From contig OZ245892.1 in assembly GCA_965229605.1 (NCBI GenBank), positions 2,356,001 through 2,420,000 on the forward strand: a DNA stretch of 64,000 nt. The letters run 5' to 3'. This stretch comes from G965229605 sp965229605 (GTDB lineage: Bacteria > Pseudomonadota > Alphaproteobacteria > CBDDJK01). Position numbers and translations under genes: made by a program. Under the pieces are notes generated by a model. That model had not been told where the DNA came from. It saw nothing but the letters and a program-made list of their open reading frames with translations, and ran no database searches. Numbering within the stretch: the first letter of the stretch is position 1; every line of letters starts with the position of its first letter. Shown piece after piece: positions 12,601 through 24,600 of this stretch.

Positions 12601-15600
12601 ATTGAGCGAAAAGGCCCCGCCACTGATATCCGGGTCACGGTCTTCTTCATCGATTGTCAGCTGAATGGCGGAGGAGATCGCATCAACCGTCCAGGTCACC
12701 GGCGCAAAGGTTGAGACGTTATTAACCCCGTCTGTTGCGCTCACACTCACCGTCAGTTTATCTTCGTGATCAATCACCAGTTCATTGGTCACATCTTGAA
12801 GTTCAAGGGTCCAACTGCCCGCCGCATCTGCCGTGGTGGTGAAGATCGTAAAGTCACCGTCTGTCGGGTCAGCAACCGTGATCCGCACAACCGCATCGGC
12901 TTCGGTGCTGCCAGATATTCCCGCCGTGGCATTGATTGAAAACGTGTTGGTGAGCGTATCTACATCAAAATCTTCATCATCTATGGTGAGATTGATCGGT
13001 GAGGCCACCGCATCAACCGTCCAGGTGCCAATATCCTGCGTATCGACATTGCCAACCGCATCCATCACGGTTGCCGTCACGGTCAGTTGTTCATCATGTT
13101 CAATCGTCAGCGTATTCACATCGGAAAGTTCCAGCGTCCAGCTACCCGACGCATCCGCCGTGGCGAGGAAGACCGCAGATTCAGTGCCGTCAGCAACTGT
13201 TAGCCGCACAACCAGCCCGGCCTCGGCACTGCCGGAGATGCCCGCCGTCGCATTGATTGAAAAGACCCCGCCGCTATCAGGATCGCGGTCTTCTTCATCG
13301 ATGGTCAGACTGATCGCCTCAACAATCGAATCCACCGTCCAGGTTACGGTTGGCAGGATGGTGACGTTATTAACCCCGTCCGTGGCACTGACATTGACTG
13401 TCAGCAGGTCCATATGATCAATTGTCAGTTCATTGGTGACATCTGCAAGTTCCAAAGTCCAGCTGCCCGCACTGTCAGCCGTGGTGGTGAAGGTGGTCGC
13501 TCCGCCATCTTCATCCGCAACCGTCACCCGGATCAATGCATCACCTTCGGCACTGCCCGCAAAACCGGCGGTGGCATTGAGCGAAAAGGCCCCGCCACTG
13601 ATATCCGGGTCACGGTCTTCTTCATCGATGGTTAGCTGAATGGTGGAGGAGATCGCATCAACCGTCCAGGTCACCGGCGCAAAGGTTGAAACATTATTGA
13701 CCCCGTCTGTCGCGCTGACGCTTACGGTTAATTTATCTTCGTGATCAATCACCAGTTCATTGGTCACATCTTGAAGTTCAAGGGTCCAACTGCCCGCCGC
13801 ATCTGCCGTGGTGGTGAAGATCGTAAAGTCACCGTCGGTCGGGTCAGAAACCGTGATCCGCACAACCGCATCGGCCTCCGTGCTACCAGATATCCCGGCG
13901 GTGGCATTGATCGAGAAGGTCCCGACCACCCCATCAAGATCAAAATCTTCATCATCAATCGTCAGATTGATCGGCGAGGCCACCGCATCCACTGTCCAGG
14001 TGCCAATATTCTGCGTATCGACATTGCCAACCGCATCCATCACGGTTGCCGTCACGGTCAGTTGTTCATCATGTTCAATCGTCAGCGTATTCACATCGGA
14101 AAGTTCCAGCGTCCAGCTACCAGTGCTATCCGCCGTGGCCAGGAAGACCGCAGATTCAGTGCCATCATTAACCGTTAGCCGCACAACCAGCCCGGCCTCG
14201 GCACTGCCGGAAATCCCTGCCGTGGCATTGATTGAAAAGGTCCCGCCACTGTCAGGGTCACGGTCTTCTTCATCGATGGTCAGACTGATAGCCTCAACAA
14301 TCGAATCAACCGTCCAGGTTACGGTCGGCATGGTGGTGACGTTATTAACCCCGTCCGTGGCACTGACATTGACTGTCAGCAGGTCCATATGATCAATTGT
14401 CAGTTCATTGGTGACATCTGCAAGTTCAAGGGTCCAGCTGCCCGCACTGTCAGCCGTGGTGGTGAAGGTGGTCGCTCCGCCATCTTCATCCGCAACCGTC
14501 ACCCGGATCACCGCATCGCCTTCGGCACTGCCCGCAAAACCGGCGGTGGCATTGAGCGAAAAGGCTCCGCCACTGATATCCGGGTCACGGTCTTCTTCAT
14601 CGATTGTCAGCTGAATGGCGGAGGAGATCGCATCAACCGTCCAGGTCACCGGCGCAAAGGTTGAAACGTTATTGACCCCGTCTGTCGCGCTGACGCTTAC
14701 GGTTAATTTATCTTCGTGATCAATCACCAGTTCATTGGTCACATCTTGAAGTTCAAGGGTCCAACTGCCCGCCGCATCTGCCGTGGTGGTGAAGATCGTA
14801 AAGTCACCGTCTGTCGGGTCAGTAACCGTGATCCGTACAATCGCTTCGGCTTCGGTGCTGCCTGAAATCCCGGCCGTGGCATTGATTGAAAACATGTTGG
14901 TGAGCGTATCTACATCAAAATCTTCATCATCTATGGTGAGGTTGATCGGTGAGGTCACCGCATCCACTGTCCAGGTGCCAAAATCCTGCGTGTCGACATT
15001 GCCGACCGCATCGGTCACCGTGGAAGTCACCGTCAATTTATCATCGTGATCAATCGTCAGTTGATTGGCAACGTCTTGAAGGACAAGGGTCCAGCTGCCC
15101 GACGCATCTGCTGTTCGGGTAAAGATCGTCTCCCCGCCATCTTCATCCGCAATTGTCATTCGGATCACTGTGCCAGTTTCGGAACTGCCGGAAATGCCTG
15201 CTGTCGCATTGATGGAAAAGACCACGCCACTGTCAGGATCGCGGTCTTCTTCATCGATGGTCAGGGTGAGAGGCTGAACAACCGAGTCAACGGTCCAGGT
15301 CACCGTCGCAAAGGTTGAAACGTTATTAACGCCGTCTGTGGCACTGACATTGACCGTCAACTGGTCCATATGATCAATTGTCAGTTCATTGGTGACATCT
15401 GCAAGTTCAAGGGTCCAGCTGCCCGCACTGTCAGCCGTGGTGGTGAAGGTGGTCGCTCCGCCATCTTCATCGGCGACCGTCACCCGGATCACCGCATCAC
15501 CTTCGGCACTGCCAGCGAAACCGGCGGTGGCATTGAGCGAAAAGGCCCCGCCGCTGATATCAGGATCACGGTCTTCTTCATCTATTGTTAGCTGAATGGC

Positions 15601-18600
15601 GGAGGAGATCGCATCAACCGTCCAGGTCACCGGCGCAAAGGTTGAGACGTTATTAACCCCGTCTGTTGCGCTCACACTCACCGTCAGTTTATCTTCGTGG
15701 TCAATCACCAACTCATTGGTCACATCCTGAAGTTCCAGCGTCCAGCTGCCCGCACTGTCAGCCGTGGTGGTGAAGGTGGTCAGGTCGCCGTCTGTCGGGT
15801 CAGTAACCGTGATCCGTACAATCGAAGCGGCTTCGGTGCTGCCAGATATGCCTGCCGTGGCATTGATTGAAAACGTATTGGTGAGCGCATCAACATCAAA
15901 ATCTTCATCATCTATGGTGAGATTGATCGGCGAGGTCACCCCGTCCACCGTCCAGGTTGCAAAATCCTTGGTGGTCACGTTACCAAGCACATCGGTCACG
16001 GTGTAAGACACGGTCAGTTGATCATCGTGGTCAATCGTTAGCTGATTAGCGACATCTTGAAGTTCCAAAGTCCAGCTGCCATTGGCATCAGCGGTATCTA
16101 TGAAAACTGTTTCCCCGCCATCTTCATCGGCAACTGTTACGCGGACAACTGCCCCGGCTTCGGCACTGCCAGAAATGCCTGCGGTGGCATTGATCGAAAA
16201 GGCCCCGCCAGAATCAGGGTCGCGGTCATAGTCATCGATGGTCAGGCTGATATCCTGTGCAATCGAATCAACCGTCCAGGTTAGCGTCGCAAAGGTTGAA
16301 ACGTTATTAACCCCGTCCGTGGCACTGACATTGACCGTTAGACTGTCATCATGATCAATCGTCAGTTCATTGGTGACATCTGCAAGTTCGAGGGTCCAGC
16401 TGCCAGCCGCATCTGCGGTGGTGGTGAAGATCGTCTCCCCGCCATCTTCATCGGCAACCGTCACCCGGATCACCGCATCGGCTTCGGCACTGCCAGCGAA
16501 TCCAGCCGTGGCATTGATTGAGAAAGCCCCGCCAGAATCAGGATCGCGGTCTTCTTCATCGATGGTTAGCTGAATGGTGGAGGATATCGAATCAACCGTC
16601 CAGATCACCGGTGCATAGGTCGCGATATTATTGACCCCGTCTGTGGCAGTCACGCTTACGGTTAATTTATCTTCGTGATCAATGACCAGTTCATTGGTCA
16701 CATCTTGAAGTTCAAGGGTCCAGCTGCCCGACGCATCAGCCGTGGTGGTGAAGATCGTAAAGTCACCGTCTGTCGGGTCAGCAACCGTGATCCGCACAAT
16801 CGACTCGGCTTCGGTGCTGCCAGATATGCCAGCTGTGGCATTGATTGAAAACGTATTGGTGAGCGCATCAACATCAAAATCTTCATCATCTATGGTGAGA
16901 TTGATCGGCGAGGTTACGCCGTCTACCGTCCAGGTGCCAAAATCCTTGGTGGTTTCATTGCCAAGCACATCAGTCACGGTATAGGCCACGGTCAGTTGAT
17001 CATCGTGGTCAATCGTTAGCTGATTAGCAACATCTTGAAGTTCCAAAGTCCAGCTTCCGTTCGCATCGGCGGTGTCGATAAAGACGGTCTGCCCGCCGTC
17101 TTCGTCAGCAACTGTTACGCGGACAACTGCCCCGGCTTCGGCACTGCCCGAAATACCTGCGGTGGCATTGATCGAAAAGGCCCCGCCAGAATCAGGATCG
17201 CGGTCTTCGTCATCAATGGTCAGGCTGATATCCTGCGCAATCGAATCAACCGTCCAGGTTAGCGTCGCAAAGGTTGAAACGTTATTAACCCCGTCCGTGG
17301 CACTGACATTGACCGTTAGCTGATCGTCGTGATCAATCGTCAGTTGATTGGTCACATCTTCAAGTTCAAGCGTCCAGCTACCTGCTGCATCTGCGGTGGT
17401 GGTGAAGGTGGTCGCTCCGCCATCTTCATCGGCAACCGTCACCCGGATCAGCGCAGCGGCTTCGGCACTGCCAGCGAATCCGGCGGTGGCATTGATTGAA
17501 AAGGCCCCGCCAGAATCAGGATCGCGGTCTTCGTCATCTATGGTCAGCTGAATGGTGGAGGATATCGCATCAACCGTCCAGATCACCGGCGCATAGGTCG
17601 CGATATTATTGACCCCGTCCGTGGCAGTCACGCTTACGGTCAGTTTATCTTCGTGATCAATCACCAGTTCATTGGTCACATCTTGAAGTTCAAGCGTCCA
17701 GCTTCCATTTGCATCAGCCGTGGTCGTGAAGATCGTAAAGTCACCGTCTGTCGGGTCAGCAACCGTGATCCGCACAATCGACTCGGCCTCGGTGCTGCCC
17801 GAAAGCCCCGCTGTGGCATTGATCGAGAAGGTGTTGACCCCCGCATCAAGATCAAAATCTTCATCATCTATGGTCAGGCTGATCGGCGAGGTCACGCCGT
17901 CTACTGTCCAGGTGTTAATATCCTGATGATGGATATTGCCAAGCACATCCGTCACTGTGGAAGAGATGGTCAGACTGTCATCATGATCAATCGTTAGCTG
18001 ATTGGCGACATCTTCAAGTTCAAGCGTCCAGCTGCCATTGGCATCGGCGGTATCTATAAAGACGGCTTGGCCGCCGTCTTCGTCGGCAACGGTTATGCGC
18101 ACAACCGCCCCGGGTTCGGCACTGCCAGAAAGCCCTGCCGTGGCATTGATTGAGAAGGCCCCGCCACTATCGGGATCGCGGTCTTCTTCATCTATGGTCA
18201 GGCTGATTGGTTGCGCGACTGAATCAATGCTCCAGGTGACCGGCGTGCTATGGGAGGTATTTCCAAGCACATCGGTTGAATCAACCCGGATGACCAGTTC
18301 ATCCTCGTGATCGATTGTGAGTTCATTGGTCACATCGCCAAGGGTGAGGGTCCAGCTTCCATTGGCATCTGCTGTGGTTGTGAAAGTTGTTGATCCGCCG
18401 TGCGTTGCATCGCTGACGGTTATGCGGACAATGGCATCATGTTCGACGCTGCCGGATATGCCTGCGGTTGCATTGATGGAGAAGCCGCCGCCGATATCAG
18501 GATCACGGTCTTCTTCATCGACAGTGAGCGCAGAGATATAGGCCTGGGCATCAATGGTCCATATTTCGGTTGGATTGGTATAGGTATTCTGGAGGATATC

Positions 18601-21600
18601 GGTTGCGCTGACGGTGACTTCGAGTTCATCGGCATGATCGATGGTGAGTTCGCCTGCGACATCTGTGAGTTCGAGGGTCCAGCTTCCGTTTCCGTCTGCG
18701 GTTGTTGTGAAGGTTGTGAGTCCGCCGTCAGTTGGGTCTGCAATGGTTATGCGGATGACGGCATCGGCTTCTGCATTTCCGGCGAATCCTGCGGTTGCGT
18801 TGATGGAGAAGGAACCGCCACTATCGGGGTCCCGGTCCTCTTCATCAATGGTTATGATTGGCGAGTCGGTTGCGCCATCGACGGTCCATGTATCGTAATT
18901 TGGCCCGTACCAATAGATTCCTGCTGTGCTTCTTGCAGAGAGGCTTACGGTTAGCTCGTCCATATGGTCGATGACGAGGTTTCCGGTATTCATCCCGTCG
19001 AGGTCTATTGTCCAGTTTCCGGTGATGTCCTCTGCGGTTGTTGTAAAGACATGAGAGTTATTTCCATCATCGAGGGTGACATAGACGGTTGAGAGCGGGC
19101 TGGAGTCGCCGATCATCAGCGGCACTGTGCTGATGGAGTAGGTGGCTGATCCATCTGGGTCACGTTCGGAGTCATCGACCCATACGCGGGAGTACGGGAT
19201 TGATGATTCGACTTCATAGGTTACAGGAGCACTGAGGCTTGAGGCATTATTGGCTTCGTCATAGGCGATCCCGGTTATTGTGATGAGGTCGAGGTCCGTA
19301 AATGTTATGTTTGGTCCGGCGTAGGGGGTTGCCTTATCGAGGTCGAGGGTCCAGGTATCACCTGCGGTTGGGTCGACTTCGACCAGGTAGGTTGCTGTTT
19401 CGGCTGTGTCGCGTCCGGCGGTTGTATCGTCATGGACGGTCAGGAGGATATAGTCGGCCCCGACGGCTGTACCTGTGAGGTCACGGGTTAGCCTTGAGAT
19501 GACATAATCTTTTTGTTCGGTTGCGAGCAGGATATCGAAGGTTGGCGGGGAGGCGGGTCCGGTGCGGTCGATATCGACATCAAAGACATAATGCGAATCA
19601 GGATGGATTCCATCGGAAAGCGTTGCCGTCAAATCGCCGCCGCTATCGTTCAACAGACCAAGCGCGCCCGAATCCAGATTAAAGGTCAGATAGCCGTCTT
19701 CGAGTTCATCAACGATATTGTCATTATTCGTATCGGTGAGTGCATAGGTATAAATCGGGGTGCCGCCCTGGGTGAGCGTGATCGTATTGCCGTCAAAGAC
19801 GCTATCCGGATCGACTCGCAGCCGCACCCTGGCAGAACTGGTGTCGGCATTGATTGTGTTGAAGTCCTTGACATCGGTTTCGCCACCGCCACGATTATCA
19901 GCCTCCAGCGCGGCGCCGCCCAGAAGCTGAACAACACTGCCATCAGAACCTGTCTCACTATCAACAAAGACCAGATCATCAATCCCGTCATTATTGTAAT
20001 CATAGACCACAAGGTCATGTAACTCGGTATTATCGTCAAAGAAAACGACCTCGGACGATGCGCCGATCACCCCGCCCTCGGTAAACCAGACAACAACCGC
20101 CGAATCATCATTCACATCATCCGTAATCAGCTGGACGATATCATCCTCGCCATCGCCGTCATAATCCATAACAACAACGTCATAGGTGTATGCTGCCGGA
20201 TCAAGCCCGGCAACCGAGGCTGAAAGAGAAACCTCCGATGCCGCCGTGCCCGTCCCGTCAACATCCTGAAACACAACCAGATCATTGTTCTGCAAGCCAT
20301 AGATGATATCAGTGCCGCCCGATTGATCCAGATCGCCCGTGGCAACGCCAAACGCGCCAGGACCATAGGCACCGGTGTTGCCATCCAGCACCTCCTGCGT
20401 GACAAAATTACCACTCTCGGACCCAAAAATAACAAACCCGTCAAAATCATTCACCACCAGATCATCGGTGCCATCGCCATCAACATCGACAACTTCCATA
20501 CCCGCAACGCTGAACCCGTTGTCATTGGCAAAACTGGCCACCGTTACAAAATTGCCATAGCCGTCATTTTCCAGATAATAGGTCTGATCACTGCTACTGC
20601 CCGTCACCGCCACAAGATCAAGATCGCCATCGCCATCAAAATCCAGAAGCTGGGCTGCGCGAAGATCAATAAAGCTCAAGGTCTCCTGATTGGCCTGACC
20701 ATCGACCGACAAATGAATTTCATCGCCATTGACTGACACCAGATCAACCTTGCCATCGCTGTCAATATCTTCTGCCAGAATAGATTGCGGATAGCCCGAA
20801 GTCCCGACCGCGCCATGCGTATTGGCAACATAATTGCTCATCCCGTCATTGCCCGTGCTTTGCGCCTGGTTCTGATTTTCCAAAATAGTCCCGCGCGAGG
20901 TCAGCTCCTTATCGCCATCGCCGTCAAAATCAACGACATTGGCATAATAAGCAAAGTCAGTTGGCAGAACCCCGGTCAGTTGTTCATCCGCCCGGAAGTC
21001 CGGGCGGATGGAATCAACCGTATAGACTTCGGTATTGGACCCTGCCGCCGATTTGTTTCCGGCTTCGTCATAGGCTGTCGCCGTCACCGTCAAACTGTCC
21101 AGGTTGCCGATGGTCACCGCACTGCCCGCATAGGGGGTGGCCTTGTCAAGGTCCAGCGTCCAGCTGTCGTTAGCAGACGGGTCAACCTCTACCTTATAGG
21201 TCGCGGTATTGGCGCTATCAAAACTGGCGGTGGTATCGTCATGGACCGTCACCAGCACATAATCGGCCCCGGCGGCTGTCCCGGAAAAATCACGGCTGTC
21301 CACCGTGATCAGATTGGCGGTGGTTTCCCCGGCCAGCAACCCATCGACGGTTGGGTCCGCAGGCCCGGTGCGGTCAATATCCACGTCAAAGATATAATTG
21401 GCATCGGCATGAACGCCATCGGACAAGGTTGCCGTTAAATCACCACCACCATCGGTCAAGCGCGCAAGTTCGGTGGTCCCCAGCGTAAAGGTCAGATAGT
21501 CATCTTCCAACTCGTCAGCAATATTGTCGACATTCGTATCGGTAAGCGTATAAGTATAAATCTCTTGCGAGCCTTGCTTTAATATAACCTCGTCGCCCGC

Positions 21601-24600
21601 AAAAACCGTATCCGGGTCCACCCGCAGCCGAATGGTGGCAGAGGTGGTGTCGGCATTGATCGTGTTGAAATCCTTGACATCGGTTTCGCCGCCGCCGCGA
21701 TTATCAGCCTCCAGCCCCGCCCCGCCCAAAAGCTGGACAAAACCGGCATCCGTGGCGGTTATACTGTCATCAACAAAGACCAGATCATCAATCCCGTCAT
21801 TATTGTAATCATAAATCGTCAGATCGTGTAAATCGGTTGTCGGGTCATAATAAATGACCTCGGAAGAAGCACCGGGCACCCCGCCCTCGCCATACCAGAC
21901 AACAACCGCCGACCCGTTGGCATCACCGATCAGCTGGACAATATCCTCATCCCCGTCCCCGTCATAATCCAGAATCGCAATCGCATCGGTTGCGACACCC
22001 GGAGAAATACCGGCAAACGAGGCAGATAGCTCAACCGTCCCCCCGACATTCCCCGACCCGTCAACATTTGTAAGCACATAAATCTGGTTATCCGGCCCGC
22101 CATAGACAATATCAACCACGCCCGACCCGTCCAGGTCCCCCGCAGCAACCCCGCCGCCCAGCAGACTGGTAGCATCTTCGTATATTTTCTGCGTGACATA
22201 ATTGCCGCTGTCCGACCCAAAAATAATCGTGCCAACATCATCGCTGACAATCAGATCATCGATGCCATCGCCATCGACATCAAAAACCTCGATATCCTGA
22301 TCGGCAATAGCCGTCAGATTGCTATCGTCAAAACTGACCAGGGTGGTGAAATTGCCATAGCCATCGTTCTCCAGATAGGTCACATTATTATCACCCAAAG
22401 ACGCAATATCCAGATCACCATCGCCGTCAAAATCAAGCAAGCGCAGGCTTTGAAGATCACTGCTTGTAATCTTCTCCAGACTTTGCAAACCGCCAACCGA
22501 CAGATGAATCGTGTCCCCCAACCGCGAGACAAGATCAACCGTCCCGTCACTGTCAATATCCCCGGCATGGGTCGTAAAACTTGTTAAATTGCTTGCCGCC
22601 TGCTGGGTTAGAGCATAATTGCTCATCCCGTCATTGCCCGTGCCTTGCGGCTGGTTCTGATTGTCAAGCACATAGCCAAGGCTCGATAACTCCTTGTCGC
22701 CATCGCCATCATAATCCATCACATTGACATTATACCCCAGCTCGCTCGGCAAAACCCCGACCAACTGCTCCGCCGCCCGGAAGTCCGCGCCAATCGAATC
22801 AACCGAATAAACCTCGGTATTCGACGCAGAAGCCGCCTTATTCCCCGCCGCGTCATAGGCCGTGGCCGTCACCGTCAGCATATCAAGATTGCCAATCGTC
22901 ACCACACTCCCGGCATAGGGAATCGCCTTGTCCAGATCCAGCGTCCAGCTGTCCCCGTCAGACGGGTCAACCATCACCTTATAGGTCGCCGTATTCGCTG
23001 TATCAAAACTGGCCGTCGCATCATCAATAACCGTCACCAGCACATAATCCGCCCCGACCGCCGTTCCGCTCAAATCACGGCTGTCGGCACTGATCAGATT
23101 GGCAACGCTCTCGCCCGCAAGCTGCGCATCCACAGTCGGATCACTGGTGGGCAGGACCGTGTCTTTCTCGACCGAGAAAATATACTGCGACTCATCATTC
23201 AGCCGGTCCGTCATCGTCACCGTCAGCTGGTTGGTGCCTTCACTCAACGAAGTCAGCTCGTTATTATCCAGCGTTATAAGCACATATTCATCGTTTGCAC
23301 CGCTCTTGGCCGCTGAGCCGTAATCCACCGTCTCAAACACCGTCCCGCCATAGCTGACCGTAATCGTATCGGTGTCAGAAAGCGTGCCAGGATCAACATA
23401 AACCCGCAAGGTCGCCGTTTGCGTTTCAGCATTGATTTTATTGAAGTCCTTGACGTCAGTCTCTCCGCCGCCGCGATTGTCAGCCTCCAGCCCGGCCCCG
23501 CCCAGAACCTGCACAAAGTCATTGGTGCCATCGCCAATAAAGACCAGATCATCTATCCCGTCATTATTGTAATCATAAACATCAACCGCATCAAAAACCC
23601 CGGCCCCGTCATAGAGAACAGCCTGGCTATCCCCGATAATCGTCCCGTCTGCACTGGTCATCCAGACAATGATTTCGCTATTCGTCCCATCGCTGGTCAC
23701 CTGAACAATGTCCGATACGCCATCGCCGTTATAATCAATCACGCCAAGGTCTTGCGTTGCATAGCCTTGACTGGACGTCAGAACCGTTTGACCCTGCACC
23801 GCGCCAGTCGCATCAATGTCCGTGAGGACCATGACCTGGCCACTGTCTGATCCGGCAATCACATCCACCAAACCGCTGCCATCAACATCGCCGCTGGTCA
23901 CCGTCGTATAATTGGTCTCACTCGAAAGCGTGTAAACCGGCATCGTCGAACTCTCATCGCCAAGAACAAGATAAATCCCGTTTGAACTGGTCAATAAAAG
24001 ATCATCGGCATCGCCTGCCCCCGCAACATCCATCGTATGGAAATCATAAATATCGCCGCCAACATCATACGAACCGGCAAAGGTGAAATTGCCATAGCCA
24101 TCGTTCTCATAATAGACCATCTCATCGCCAAGAGGATCATTCACCGAGCCTGTCGCCAAATCGAGATCGCCGTCATTGTCATAATCCAAAAGCTCAACAA
24201 CCGTGCTGGCACTCGGGGTTATATTTTGATTCCTGACCGTCGCACCTTCCGTAAAGACATCAATCGTGCCAAGGGTTGATTGCACAACCAGATCAACCTG
24301 ACCATCGCTGTCAATATCACCCGCAACCATATCTGAAACCGGATTGGCACCCAGAAGGGGAATCGATCCCGCCGCCACATAATTACCGCTTTCCTCCGGG
24401 TTATTATTATTGAGATAAATAACCAGTTGACTGCCTGAAGCCGTCCCGCCCGTCACCAGATCAAGGTCACCATCGCTATCAAGGTCAGCCGACAACACGG
24501 TGTCATAATCACTCGCCACCGCACTTGCCACTGTTGACGGGCCAAAGAAGTCCGGCGCAACACTGTCGACTGTCCAGGTGTTAATCGTCTGGGTGGTCTC

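Larger units (their letters stand above)
4177..19205 (-). repeat. Ig array 2: about 46 closely related Ig-like units
   Basis: About 46 WTVD-terminated units of ~108 residues, of the same family as array 1. Each has an acidic opening, FSINATAG, SGSAEA or SGSTEA, VRVTVADEDGG, GSWTLEL and LTIDHDD. The array closes with a unit reading TQTLDTWTVDSVAPEFFGPS, almost the same as the closing unit of array 1 at 24565. Within it, blocks with different higher-order periods (984 bp and ~975 bp) lie next to each other. The first units (about 18260-19205) keep the protein motifs but use other synonymous codons. Confidence 0.9.

Noticed and set aside
10460..14392. Recurring plus-strand frames with Ser/Thr/Val-rich repeats (for example 11690-12442, SSSIVRLIGEV type).
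   Set aside because: Same cause: the complement of the Ig units in another frame. Repetition at 975-984 bp follows the coding repeat, and no independent start signals exist.
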